Shown piece by piece: positions 49,852-58,324 of a stretch of DNA of 64,000 nucleotides. Positions within the stretch are counted from its first letter, which is position 1. Each line of letters opens with the position of its first letter. The position numbers and the translations under genes were made by a program. The notes beneath the pieces were generated by a model. That model saw nothing but the letters and a program-made list of their open reading frames with translations. It made no database searches and had not been told where the DNA came from. The stretch is from Thermoplasmata archaeon. GTDB taxonomy: Archaea; Thermoplasmatota; Thermoplasmata; Lutacidiplasmatales; UBA184. The stretch lies in assembly GCA_022750195.1 (NCBI GenBank), contig JAKIWE010000002.1:62001-126000 (forward strand), read 5' to 3'.

Positions 49852-50469
49852 CTACGGCTGCACTACAGCGTAAGCGTTGTTGCCCAGGACCTTCGTGATC
49901 CGCGCGTTGACCGTCGTGCCGCGGGTGGTCGCTCCGGTGACAAAGATGACGAACCCTTCCTTCTTCGCCACGCCGTCGCCCCGGCGTCCGATGTCCTCGA
50001 TCGTGAGGCGGTAGACCTCCCCGACCACCACGATCGCCTTCGGTCGCTCGGGCTCGACGACCCGGCGCACCGTCACCGGTCGCTGAGCGCCGCACGCCTC
50101 GCAGATGAGGAGCGTGAACCGGCCTTCCTTGTTGAGGTGGGTATCCGGCCGCTTGCACTCCGAGCAGATCACGTACTTCTCGGTGTACTCCTTGAGCCGC
50201 TGCTGGATCGTCTCCTTGGCGATCCGCGACTTGAGCATCCCCCGCGGAAGGTCGAGGACCCCGGGACAGCCGAGCTCCTTGGCGAGGATGCCGATCACGT
50301 GCTCCGGTTCGCGCCGGAGCACCTCACAGATCTCTTGGAAGTTCCGAATGACCGTGTTCTTGCCGTCCGTCATGACGTCCGGCTCGGGGACGACGAACCG
50401 CTCTCCGCTGGTCTTGACCTCGGGGAGGTTCGCACGTGCACGCTGGAGCAACGCTGCGTAATCTTGCAT
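49852..50469 (-). CDS. Translation initiation factor aIF2 subunit beta with C-terminal TRAM domain
   Basis: A 205-residue protein. Residues about 35-95 form the aIF2-beta/eIF5 central domain (NFQEICEVLRREPEHVIGIL), residues 100-140 the zinc finger with CSEC and CEAC pairs (YVICSECKRPDTH, LLICEACGAQRP), and the last 60 residues a TRAM domain (VYRLTIEDIGRRGDGVAKKE) that binds RNA. aIF2 delivers initiator tRNA to the small subunit. The TRAM addition is seen in some euryarchaeal aIF2-beta proteins and may add rRNA or tRNA contact. ATG 50469 is used; ATG 50478 in frame adds three residues. A CCTTTTGAG box about 30 bp upstream is a possible TATA element. Confidence 0.92.
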   Translation of the reverse strand: MQDYAALLQRARANLPEVKTSGERFVVPEPDVMTDGKNTVIRNFQEICEVLRREPEHVIGILAKELGCPGVLDLPRGMLKSRIAKETIQQRLKEYTEKYVICSECKRPDTHLNKEGRFTLLICEACGAQRPVTVRRVVEPERPKAIVVVGEVYRLTIEDIGRRGDGVAKKEGFVIFVTGATTRGTTVNARITKVLGNNAYAVVQP

Positions 50470-50535
50470 AGGGACCATTCCATGCCGGGGAGGGCTCAAA
50501 AGGTTGCCCGACGCTCCCACCTCGGAGGAACGCGC

Positions 50536-51198
50536 TCAGGCGCGGGCGGCTGGGCCGTCGTCGACCAGGTGCGGTAGGACCTGGGCGAGGTCCTTCTCCT
50601 CGATCACCACCGTGGCGCCGGTGCGAACCGCTTCGTCGGCCGGCTGGAAAGCGATTCCGATGCGGCAGCGCCGGAACATCCCCACGTCGATCTCCGAGTT
50701 CCCGACCGCGGCCGACTCCGCCGGGGTGACGCCGAGCTGAGCTTGGAGCTGGGCCATCGCCTCCTCCTTCTGGTGGACCGGCACTCGGATGATCCCCTCC
50801 CCGGTGAGCCGTCCCTGCTCGTCGACCCGAAGGCCGTTGGCGAGCGCCATGTCGATCCCCAGCTCCCGAGCGACCCGGTGGGCGAGCAGGTCGAGACCCC
50901 CGCTAACGATCGCCGTACGGACGCCGCGCGCACGCAAGGCCCCGATCAGCTTCGCCGCCCCGGGCATCAGGGGGACCTCCGCGAGGATCGTCTCGAGCTC
51001 GTCGACGGTGAGCTCGGGGCGATGCTTCCACCAGATCCGCACATCCGTCCGGACGAACTCGGCGTCGTCGATCTCCCCGTTCATGAAGCGGCGCAGTCCG
51101 TCCTTGTTCGAGTCGCCGAAGTGATCGTGCACCGCGCCCCACGAGCTCGCGACGTCGACGAGCGTGCCGTCCATGTCGAGGGCGACCAGTCTAAGCAC
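50536..51198 (-). CDS. HAD-family phosphatase, phosphoserine-phosphatase-like
   Basis: A 220-residue haloacid-dehalogenase-type phosphatase. Motif I is ALDMDGTLVD at the N-terminus with the nucleophile Asp, motif II is AIVSGGLDLLA, and motif III is AAVGNSEIDVGMF (GNSxxD), in the order of SerB-type enzymes. A helical cap lies between motifs I and II. Phosphoserine is the likely substrate, the last step of serine synthesis, but other small phosphomonoesters cannot be excluded. GTG 51198 is chosen because it starts just before motif I and GGAGG lies eight bases upstream; it overlaps the aldo/keto reductase stop by 8 bp. Confidence 0.85.
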   Translation of the reverse strand: MLRLVALDMDGTLVDVASSWGAVHDHFGDSNKDGLRRFMNGEIDDAEFVRTDVRIWWKHRPELTVDELETILAEVPLMPGAAKLIGALRARGVRTAIVSGGLDLLAHRVARELGIDMALANGLRVDEQGRLTGEGIIRVPVHQKEEAMAQLQAQLGVTPAESAAVGNSEIDVGMFRRCRIGIAFQPADEAVRTGATVVIEEKDLAQVLPHLVDDGPAARA

Positions 51199-52210
51199 GC
51201 CGTCCTCCGGCCAAGGTATCGGCTCGTTCCAGGACCTCGTCGGAGGGGCGCACGCCCCACGCGTGCAGGATTTCCTCGACCTGCTCCGGGCGGCTGGCGC
51301 CAAAGATCGGCGCGACGCCCCGGCAGGCGAGCCAGTGCAGGGCGATCGACGGCAGCGGGACGCCCTCGTCTTTCGCGAGCTTCCGTAGACCCCGGGCCCG
51401 CTCGAGGAGCGAGGGAAGCCGCTCGGGCCCGAAGATGTTCGGGTCCTGCCGTCGGAGCTCCGGCGAGGGGCCTTCGGAATCGAGGTAGCGACCGGCCAGC
51501 AGCCCCATCGCCAGGGGCGAGTATGCCTCGACCACGATGGAATGGTCCCGGCAGTAGCCCAGGACCGCTTCGCCGTCGTCCGGCGTGAGGAGCGAGTAGC
51601 GGACCTGATTGACCACGAGGGGCACGGACCCTAACGCAGCACGGGCCGCCTCCAGTTCGTCGACGTCGAAGTTGCTGACGCCCACGCTGCCGACGCGCCC
51701 CTCCTTCGCGAGCTGGGCCAGCTCCCCCATCGTCTCACCGATCGGAACGTGGGCGTTCGGCGCGTGCACAAGATACAGCTCGACCTTGGGAAGCGCCAGC
51801 CGTTGGAGGCTACCGAACAGCGCCGCGCGGAGGACGCCGGGGCGCAGGTGCTCCCAGGAGACCTTCGTGGTCACGAACGCCGGCGGGTTCAAGGTGCCCG
51901 CGTGGGCGAGCCCATCGCCCAGGATCCGTTCGGAGCGGCCACCGCCGTAGACTTCGGCCGTGTCGAACCAACGGATCCCTAGCTCGATCGCCCGCCCGAG
52001 GGTCGCTCGGGTTCGGCGCTCATCCTCCTGCCCCCAACGGCCCTGCGCCCACAGGCCGAGGCCGAGGGACGGATGCCGCCGATCCGTTCCGGCGAGAGGG
52101 AGCTCGTCCGGGGGCGGGGTGGGAACCGGCGAGGGGCTTGGAGCCGCCGAGCGAGGAGTTCGGGATCGCGCCACCTTCGATTTGGGCTTCGCTTTCGTCT
52201 TCGAGGTCAT
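51191..52210 (-). CDS. Aldo/keto reductase
   Basis: A 339-residue NADPH-dependent TIM-barrel reductase. The catalytic tetrad is visible: Asp and Tyr in WFDTAEVYGGG, Lys in VTTKVSWEHL and His in YLVHAPNAH. The cofactor region includes GVSNFDVDELEAA and FGASRPEQVEEI. The first 35 residues are an unusual Lys/Pro/Ser/Thr-rich extension with no signal-peptide character. The enzyme reduces aldehydes or ketones in the cytosol; its substrate is unknown. Its ATG overlaps the valS stop (ATGA) and its end overlaps the phosphatase start, so it is in the middle of a tightly packed operon. Confidence 0.9.
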   Translation of the reverse strand: MTSKTKAKPKSKVARSRTPRSAAPSPSPVPTPPPDELPLAGTDRRHPSLGLGLWAQGRWGQEDERRTRATLGRAIELGIRWFDTAEVYGGGRSERILGDGLAHAGTLNPPAFVTTKVSWEHLRPGVLRAALFGSLQRLALPKVELYLVHAPNAHVPIGETMGELAQLAKEGRVGSVGVSNFDVDELEAARAALGSVPLVVNQVRYSLLTPDDGEAVLGYCRDHSIVVEAYSPLAMGLLAGRYLDSEGPSPELRRQDPNIFGPERLPSLLERARGLRKLAKDEGVPLPSIALHWLACRGVAPIFGASRPEQVEEILHAWGVRPSDEVLERADTLAGGRRA

Positions 52211-54891
52211 GCCGCGCCCTCCGCGGTCGCGCCCCCGAGGTGTCCGTCGATGCGACGGAGCCGCTCGGTGAGCTCCGCGACCTTCGTCTCCTGCTCCCGC
52301 ACGACCTCGGGCGGGGCCCGCGAGCGGAAACCTTCGTCGCCGAGCCGGGCCCGGGTCTTCGTGAGGAGGTCGTTCAGCTTGCTCCGTTCACGGCGGAGCG
52401 CCTCGAACTCGGTCGCCGAGCGCTCCTTCGGGAGGGCGAGGAAGTACTCGCCGATCGCGATCACGGAGGTCGCCACCTCCGGCGGGCTCGGCGCCCCCGG
52501 CGCGAGGACGACCAGCTCGGCGAGCCGCGCCTGCTGGGCGACGGTGGCGCCGTGCTCGTGGAGCGCTTTGGCCGCCTCGGGCGTAGAGACCCGCGCCCAA
52601 CCGCGCAGCGGCTCGGCCGGGGCGAGGTGGTTCTCGGCCCGAAGGTTGCGGAAGACACGGATGCTCTCGAAGACAGCGTCCATCTCCGCTTCCGCGGCTC
52701 GATCGCGCGGTGCCTCGTCGGCGTGCGGCCACGGGGCGACGGCGAGGAACTCACCGGAGTGGGGCAGGCCCTGCCACAACTCCTCGGTCACGTGCGGCGC
52801 GAACGGGTGGAGCAGCCGAAGGGTCCGCTCGACCACGAAGCCGAGCGTCGCCCTCGCTTCCCGCGCCGCCTCCTCACCGTGCTCCCCGGCGAGCGTCGCC
52901 TTGACGACCTCGATGTACCGGTCGGCAAGGTCGTGCCAGAGGAAGGCGTGCAGGAGGGTGGCCGCACGGGTGAGCTCGAACCCTGCGAGGGCCGCGTCGA
53001 CCTCCTCGACCGTGGAGGCGTACCGGGAAGCGATCCACCGTTCCTCGAGCCGGGTGGACGAGGTCGTCGCGAGCCGCGCGCCCGGCGGCTCGGTCCCCGG
53101 GGGAAGGTGGCTCGCGGTGAACCGGACCACGTTCCAGAGCTTCGTGAGGAAGTGCCGCGCACCCTCGAGCGACGCCCGGCCGAACGGGCCGTCCTGGTCG
53201 GCCGGGTTCGGGTAGAGGAGCGCGAAGCGGAGCGCGTCCGCGCCTACCTCGCCGATCACCTGGAGGGGATCGGGGGAATTGCCGAGGTGCTTGGACATCC
53301 GCCGCCCCTGGTCGTCGCGGAGCATGCCGGTGTAGTAGACATCGGAGAACGGTGCCCGGTCCGTGAAGTGGTAGCCGGCCATGATCATTCGGGCGACCCA
53401 GAAGAACATGATGTCCCGACCGGTCACGAGGACCTGCGTCGGGTAGTACCGGGCGAAATCGGAGGTGGGATCGGGCCAACCGAGGCTCGCGAACGGCCAG
53501 AGCCACGAGGTGAACCACGTGTCGAGCACGTCCGACTCCTGGTTCATCGGGCCCTTCCCACAGCTCGCGCATTGGGCCGGTGCCTCGAGGGAGGCGACGA
53601 CGGCTTGGCAGCTCCCGCAGGTGTAGACCGGGATGCGGTGGCCCCAGAACACTTGGCGGGAGATGCACCAGTCCTCGAGCTTCTCCATCCACCGGAAGAA
53701 GCTCGGGGTCCATCGTTCCGGGTGGAACTTGACGTCGCCGCGCCGCACCGCCTCGACGGCACGCTCGGCGAGGGGAGCGACCTTGACGAACCACTGCGTC
53801 GACAGGCGCGGTTCGATCACCGCGTCCGACCGCTCCGACCGGCCGACGCTGTGGAGGTGGGGCTCGATCTTCTGAAGGAGTCCCGCGGTCTTTAGCGCGT
53901 CGCGGACCGCGGCGCGCGCTTTGTCCCGGTCCAGCCCTCGGAACGCCGGGGGGACCCACTCGCCCTCGAGATGCCCGGTCTCGTCGAGGACCGAGGGGGG
54001 GAGGGGAAGCGCTGGGTGCCGCTTCTGGATCTCGAAGTCGAGCAGGTCGTGGCGTGGGGTCACCTTCAGGGCGCCGGTGCCAAAGGTCGGGTCGATCCCG
54101 GGGTCGGTGATCACGGGAACTACGCGGTCGGTGAGCGGGACCCGGACGGACCGGCCGACGGCCTCGGCGTGGCGAGCGTCGTCCGGATGGACCGCGACCG
54201 CGACGTCGCCGAAGATCGTCTCGGGGCGCACCGTGGCGACCGAGATCCCCCCCGGTCGCCCGTCGGCCCACGCGTACAGGATCGTGAGCAGTTCCGTGGT
54301 CTCCTCGGTGTGGATGACCTCGAGGTCCGAGAGCGCGGACCGGAGCCGCGGGTCCCAGTTGACGATCCGTTCCCCCCGGTAGATGAGTCCCTCGTTGTAG
54401 AGCTGGACGAACACGTGGGTGGTGACCCGCTTCATCGGCTCGTCGAAGGTGTAGCGGTACCGGCTCCAATCCACGGAGAACCCCCCGCGCCGGATCTGTT
54501 CGACGATGACCGTCTCGTGCTCGCGCTTCCAGGTCTCGATCGCCTGGAGCGCCTCCTCCCGCGGCATCTCCTCGAGTCGGACCCCCTGCTTGAGCAGCTT
54601 GCGCCGCACCTCGACCTGCGTCGAGAGCCCGGCGTGGTCCACGCCCGGCAGCCAGAGCGTCCGTTCGCCCCTCATCCGATGGGAGCGGACCAGGACGTCC
54701 ATCACCGAGTCGCCGAGCATGTGGCCGAGCGTCAGCACCCCCGTAACGTTCGGAGGGGGGAGCGCGAGCGAGAAGCGGGAACCCCGATCGGTGTCCGGAG
54801 CCCGGAACAGCTGGGCCTTCTCCCAGGCCTCCTGCCAGCGCCGTTCGACGACCGCGGGGTCGAACCGGGCCGGGAGCTCCCGCTCGGTCAC
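52207..54891 (-). CDS. valS: Valyl-tRNA synthetase
   Basis: An 894-residue class I synthetase that charges tRNA-Val. The N-terminal ATP-binding motif is PPPNVTGVLTLGHML, where the usual HxGH is TLGH; the second signature is RMSKHLGNSPDP in place of KMSKS. The editing (CP1) domain with TVRPETIFGDVAVAVHP and DHAGLSTQ are in place, along with the Cys pairs CGSC and CASC of a zinc site. The C-terminal anticodon-binding helical domain and a coiled-coil arm (LNDLLTKTRARLGDEG) finish the protein. GTG 54891 overlaps the stop of the exporter permease (GTGA). The frame stays open far upstream, but that part is antisense-free shadow of the permease gene and not part of this protein. Confidence 0.93.
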   Translation of the reverse strand: MTERELPARFDPAVVERRWQEAWEKAQLFRAPDTDRGSRFSLALPPPNVTGVLTLGHMLGDSVMDVLVRSHRMRGERTLWLPGVDHAGLSTQVEVRRKLLKQGVRLEEMPREEALQAIETWKREHETVIVEQIRRGGFSVDWSRYRYTFDEPMKRVTTHVFVQLYNEGLIYRGERIVNWDPRLRSALSDLEVIHTEETTELLTILYAWADGRPGGISVATVRPETIFGDVAVAVHPDDARHAEAVGRSVRVPLTDRVVPVITDPGIDPTFGTGALKVTPRHDLLDFEIQKRHPALPLPPSVLDETGHLEGEWVPPAFRGLDRDKARAAVRDALKTAGLLQKIEPHLHSVGRSERSDAVIEPRLSTQWFVKVAPLAERAVEAVRRGDVKFHPERWTPSFFRWMEKLEDWCISRQVFWGHRIPVYTCGSCQAVVASLEAPAQCASCGKGPMNQESDVLDTWFTSWLWPFASLGWPDPTSDFARYYPTQVLVTGRDIMFFWVARMIMAGYHFTDRAPFSDVYYTGMLRDDQGRRMSKHLGNSPDPLQVIGEVGADALRFALLYPNPADQDGPFGRASLEGARHFLTKLWNVVRFTASHLPPGTEPPGARLATTSSTRLEERWIASRYASTVEEVDAALAGFELTRAATLLHAFLWHDLADRYIEVVKATLAGEHGEEAAREARATLGFVVERTLRLLHPFAPHVTEELWQGLPHSGEFLAVAPWPHADEAPRDRAAEAEMDAVFESIRVFRNLRAENHLAPAEPLRGWARVSTPEAAKALHEHGATVAQQARLAELVVLAPGAPSPPEVATSVIAIGEYFLALPKERSATEFEALRRERSKLNDLLTKTRARLGDEGFRSRAPPEVVREQETKVAELTERLRRIDGHLGGATAEGAA

Positions 54892-56567
54892 GCGGCCCTC
54901 CGGGGCCGCTCGATCCAGACGAGGAACTGAAGGGCCGCCGTGAAGGCGACGAGCGAGGCGAGCGCCATCGCCTCCAGCGCCTGAAGGTCGGAAGCTCCCT
55001 GGAGGAAGTCGAACAGCAGCAGAGGGGTGCCCGCGATGAGCAGGCCGGGGATCGAGACGACCATCGCCGACCAGGCGCTCGAGTAGAGGTTCACGATCGT
55101 CAATCCCTTGCGCTCGGAGCGCAGGACGAGGATACCGAATTCCACGATGGCGGCGCCCACGATCGCGGGCAGCTCGGCGGCGGCGAAGGCGGCGAACAGG
55201 AGGGGGGAGAACAGTCGGGCCGCGGTAAGGCCCAGGACGACCCCGGCCGCGGCGAGGTAGACGAACGTCACCAGCATCACCTTCCCGACGAGGAGCGAGC
55301 GAGGGGCGACGGGGAGCGCGCGCGTGTAGGAGTACCCGATCACTTCGATGGCGAAAAACGCAGGCCCAAAGAAGGTTGCGAGGAGCGCCGCCGTCGACAC
55401 CGCCGCGACCCCGATCCGGAAGACATCCCTCGTCACCGGCGTCGAGACGAAGGTGAAGACCCCGACCGCGAGCGCGTCGAGCAGCGGGAGAATGACGAGG
55501 AGAGCGAACGGGGGCGTGCGCGACGCGATGCGGAGGTCCTTGACCAGCACCGACATCGGCCGACTGCGCCGAACGAAGGTCGGCGGCCGCGCGAACGTGT
55601 CCACGCTCGCGGGCGCCGTCGTGAGGTAGAGGCGGCGCGGGGCGGTGGCGAGCCATCCGGTCGCGACCAGGAACAGGAACAGGTAGCCGGCGCTGCCGGC
55701 CAGGGCGACGAGGGAGCCGTAGGCATCGGAGGCGTTCACCCCGGTGATCGGGAGACCGGCGACGTACGGCGGCAGCATCGCGAACGACATCGGGAAGACG
55801 CTGAAGACCAGGTAGAGGGTACCCAGCGCCCCCTGGTTGGCGAGCCCGGAGAGCCACCCCAGGAAATCGCCCGAGAGCGCGAGGAACCCGTAGATCGAGA
55901 ACGCCGGGACCGACCAGGCGACCAGGAACACCCAGCGGGCCACGGTCTTCTGGGAGCCGCCGCCGGAGCTCTGGACCCGTTCCACGAAGAACTGCGAGGC
56001 CTTGAGCGCGAGCAGCAGCGCGAAGACGATCACCGTGAGCACGGCGGGGAGGATCGACAGTCCGGCGAGCGGGGAGCCGAGAGCGAGGCCGACCGCGAGC
56101 GGGGTGAAGATGAGGATCGTCGCCGCCTGGACGTCGAACAGCCGCAGGAACATGATCAGCGCCGCGCGGTCGAGCGTCGTCGCGTCGACCGGGAGCGTTT
56201 CGAAGCTCGTCCCGATCCCGGAGGAGAGGAACGTGGGGAGGATCTGCAGTCCCATCCACCAGAGGAGGACCATCTCGAGGAGGAGCAGCGCGCTCACGAC
56301 CGCGCCCACGTACAGCCCGCGCGGCATCCCGCCGCCGAACGCCTGCTCGACGCTCGGGCTCAGGATGAGGATCGAGCCGAGGCTGATCAGGGCAAAGACG
56401 AAGGCGACGAGCAGCTTGCTCTCGAGAACGCGGCGGCGCCCTCGGGCGACGAGCTCCTCCGGCGGGATCCCCGTCGCGAGATTCCCCTGACGGTAGGCGT
56501 AGATCGCCTGGAACGTCAGCTCCTGGTATCCGCGGGCGGCGAGCCGGCGCGCGAGCGTCCACGACAC
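54888..56567 (-). CDS. ABC-2-type transporter permease
   Basis: A 559-residue membrane protein with about twelve hydrophobic segments, starting with a cytoplasmic N-terminal region (LARRLAARGYQELTFQAIYA) and including FALLLALKASQFFV, LFLFLVATGWLATA and LLFAAFAAAELPAIVGAAIV. The large number of segments and the pairing with the ATPase gene four bases upstream define an ABC exporter. Substrate is not apparent; lipids, drugs or surface components are typical. It starts at GTG 56567 and overlaps valS by 4 bp, an odd combination of an exporter and a tRNA synthetase in one transcript. Confidence 0.85.
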   Translation of the reverse strand: MSWTLARRLAARGYQELTFQAIYAYRQGNLATGIPPEELVARGRRRVLESKLLVAFVFALISLGSILILSPSVEQAFGGGMPRGLYVGAVVSALLLLEMVLLWWMGLQILPTFLSSGIGTSFETLPVDATTLDRAALIMFLRLFDVQAATILIFTPLAVGLALGSPLAGLSILPAVLTVIVFALLLALKASQFFVERVQSSGGGSQKTVARWVFLVAWSVPAFSIYGFLALSGDFLGWLSGLANQGALGTLYLVFSVFPMSFAMLPPYVAGLPITGVNASDAYGSLVALAGSAGYLFLFLVATGWLATAPRRLYLTTAPASVDTFARPPTFVRRSRPMSVLVKDLRIASRTPPFALLVILPLLDALAVGVFTFVSTPVTRDVFRIGVAAVSTAALLATFFGPAFFAIEVIGYSYTRALPVAPRSLLVGKVMLVTFVYLAAAGVVLGLTAARLFSPLLFAAFAAAELPAIVGAAIVEFGILVLRSERKGLTIVNLYSSAWSAMVVSIPGLLIAGTPLLLFDFLQGASDLQALEAMALASLVAFTAALQFLVWIERPRRAA

Positions 56568-56571
56568 GGGT

Positions 56572-57375
56572 CTACCCCCCGCCGAGGGAACGGACCGCCT
56601 CGCGGACCCCGTCCTCCTCGTCGGTCAACCGCAGGAAGATCTCCTCGAGCGTCGCGTCGCCCCGCGCCAGGTTCGCCCGAAGGGTCGCGACGTCCCCTTC
56701 TCCCTTGAGCACGCCGTGGTCGAGGATGCCGACCCGGTGGCAGACCTGCTGGGCGACCTCCATCGTATGGGTCGAGAACAGGACGCCGCGCGGCTGGTCG
56801 CGGACGTACTGGGCGATCAGCTCCTTCATGATGCGGACCGAGCGCGGGTCGAGGTTGTTGAACGGCTCGTCGAGCACGAGGAGGGTCGGCTGGTGGAGGA
56901 AGGCGGCGATCAGTTGGAACTTCTGCTTCGTTCCCATCGACAGGGTCGCGATCGGCTGGTTCAGCTCTGCCCGGACCTGAAGCGCGTCGGCGTAGCTGAG
57001 CGCCCGCTGGGTGCCGACCGCGACGCTCAATCCGCGGACGCTCGAGACGAACTCGAGGAACTCCCACGGGGTGAGGGCGTCGAACAGGAGGGGCGTCTCC
57101 GGCACGTACCCCACGCGCTGTTTCACGGGGATGGGGTCGAGCACCGGGTCGACGCCGAAGACCCGGACGCCGCCGTGCGTTGGGCGCAACAACCCGACCA
57201 CGCACCGCATCGTGCTGGACTTGCCCGCGCCGTTCGAGCCAAGCAGTCCGTAGACCTCCCCTGCCCGGACCTGGAGGGAGAGGTTCTGGACCGCGACCTT
57301 CTCGCCGTACTGGACCCGGAGCTCTCCCACCGACAGGGGGATCTGCGCCCCCGGCGCGCCGGCGCTACCCCCCAT
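56572..57375 (-). CDS. ABC transporter ATP-binding protein (exporter type)
   Basis: A 267-residue ATPase. Walker A is LLGSNGAGKSS, the signature is TLSMGTKQKFQL (a weakened LSGGQ, as in some exporters), Walker B is LLVLDEPFNNLD and the H-loop is FSTHTMEVAQQ. It forms the motor for the neighbouring twelve-segment permease. The first gene of a minus-strand operon that continues through the permease, valS, aldo/keto reductase and HAD phosphatase, with gaps of four bases or overlaps. The promoter is the TATTAAT box at 57401, about 30 bp before ATG 57375. Confidence 0.9.
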   Translation of the reverse strand: MGGSAGAPGAQIPLSVGELRVQYGEKVAVQNLSLQVRAGEVYGLLGSNGAGKSSTMRCVVGLLRPTHGGVRVFGVDPVLDPIPVKQRVGYVPETPLLFDALTPWEFLEFVSSVRGLSVAVGTQRALSYADALQVRAELNQPIATLSMGTKQKFQLIAAFLHQPTLLVLDEPFNNLDPRSVRIMKELIAQYVRDQPRGVLFSTHTMEVAQQVCHRVGILDHGVLKGEGDVATLRANLARGDATLEEIFLRLTDEEDGVREAVRSLGGG

Positions 57376-57400
57376 CGTGGTTGCTAGAGGGCCGTGTTCG

Positions 57401-57410
57401 GTATTAATCA
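57401..57410. promoter_or_regulatory. Single TATA box usable in both directions
   Basis: GTATTAATCA lies 27 bp before ATG 57432 on the plus strand and 30 bp before ATG 57375 on the minus strand. The core ATTAAT is self-complementary, and no second AT-rich element exists in the 56-bp divergent spacer, so one box may serve both leaderless genes. Confidence 0.55.
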
Positions 57411-57431
57411 GGACGACGATGCCCGGACGGC

Positions 57432-57704
57432 ATGGACTTCTCGACCCTCACGAACGCCGCCTTCGGAGGGATCGCGGTGCTCGGGGCGGTGCTCCTCGCG
57501 CTCGCCGTCCTAGCGCTCCGCCGGGCCCCCTCCCCAAGGCTCGGTCTCGCCGCGGCCGGCTTCGCCCTGGTGGCGATCGAGGGTGCGATCGTCGGCTACG
57601 GGTTGATCGTCGGCGGATGGGACGTGGTCACCCTGTTGTTCCTGACCGCCATCTTCGAGGCCGTGGCGCTCGTCGTCCTGTTCGCGGCGACGCTCGTCCG
57701 CTAG
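57432..57704 (+). CDS. Small integral membrane protein with three membrane segments
   Basis: A 90-residue, very hydrophobic protein: GIAVLGAVLLALAVLAL, LGLAAAGFALVAIEGAIVGY and VTLLFLTAIFEAVALVVLFA would each span the membrane. There is no enzymatic motif and no cysteine. Similar small three-segment proteins are often encoded next to winged-helix regulators in archaea, as here, where the regulator gene starts 12 bp after the stop codon. A sensor or partner role for that regulator is an inference. It has its own divergent promoter 27 bp upstream of the ATG. Confidence 0.68.
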   Translation: MDFSTLTNAAFGGIAVLGAVLLALAVLALRRAPSPRLGLAAAGFALVAIEGAIVGYGLIVGGWDVVTLLFLTAIFEAVALVVLFAATLVR

Positions 57705-57716
57705 CGAGGCGGTGGA

Positions 57717-58259
57717 GTGAGCGCAGCGAGCCGGGCCGGGACGTGGGCCGAGACCCTCCTGACCTTCGTCCAGCGGTACCCGGGCGTGCACCTGCGGGAG
57801 ATCCGGCGGAGGCTCGGTATCCCGATCGGCACGCTCGACTACCACCTGTACCGGCTCGGGCGTGAGGGGCTGATCGCCGTCCGGTTCCAGGGGGGGTACA
57901 AGTGCTGCTACCCGGCGGTCTCGGACGCCGAGAAGGCCCCGATCCCTGAACCGAAGAAGCTCCTTCTCGCGCTGCTGCGCCACCCTGTCCCCCGGGCTTT
58001 GCTGCTCGAGCTGTACTTGGACGGCCCGGCGTCGCCGGTGGGCCTCGGCGAGGCGATCGCTGCGACCGGACCGAACCTCGCCTATTTCTTGCGCCGCCTC
58101 GAGGCGATGGGGGTCGTCGTGCGGGAGGGCCAAGGGTCCCAACGGTCGGTCCGGCTCTCGGACCCGAAGGCGATCCACGAGGTCCTACTGCAGTACCCGC
58201 CGCTCCCCGAGAGCGTCGTCGACCGTTTCGTTCGATTCTGGTCGGAGCTCCATCCATGA
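57717..58259 (+). CDS. Winged-helix transcriptional regulator with two HTH domains
   Basis: A 180-residue DNA-binding protein. The first winged helix (residues about 10-65) includes YPGVHLREIRRRLGIPIGTL and a wing with LIAVRFQGGYKCCYP; the second (about 85-150) includes LYLDGPASPVGLGEAIAATG and the wing VVVREGQGSQRSVRLSD. This tandem layout resembles archaeal regulators of the MarR/ArsR type that sense envelope or metal stress. Three cysteines near residue 62 could respond to redox or metal. It starts at GTG and is cotranscribed with the small membrane protein, and is followed by the secreted-protein gene. Confidence 0.83.
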   Translation: MSAASRAGTWAETLLTFVQRYPGVHLREIRRRLGIPIGTLDYHLYRLGREGLIAVRFQGGYKCCYPAVSDAEKAPIPEPKKLLLALLRHPVPRALLLELYLDGPASPVGLGEAIAATGPNLAYFLRRLEAMGVVVREGQGSQRSVRLSDPKAIHEVLLQYPPLPESVVDRFVRFWSELHP

Positions 58260-58285
58260 TCGGGCGTCAACGGCTGTTCGACAAC

Positions 58286-58294
58286 GATTATACG
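58286..58294 (+). promoter_or_regulatory. TATA-like box inside the start region of the secreted-protein gene
   Basis: GATTATACG precedes the preferred GTG start (58325) by about 35 bp, which supports the internal start over the overlapping ATG 58256. Confidence 0.4.
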
Positions 58295-58324
58295 GCCCTC
58301 CCCGGCCTGTTTGGAGCAGTCACC

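Noticed and set aside
54892-56562. Apparent N-terminal extension of ValRS through an open frame of over 550 codons
   Set aside because: This part is another frame of the ABC permease gene; ValRS homology starts at GTG 54891, where an overlapping stop-start (GTGA) is present.
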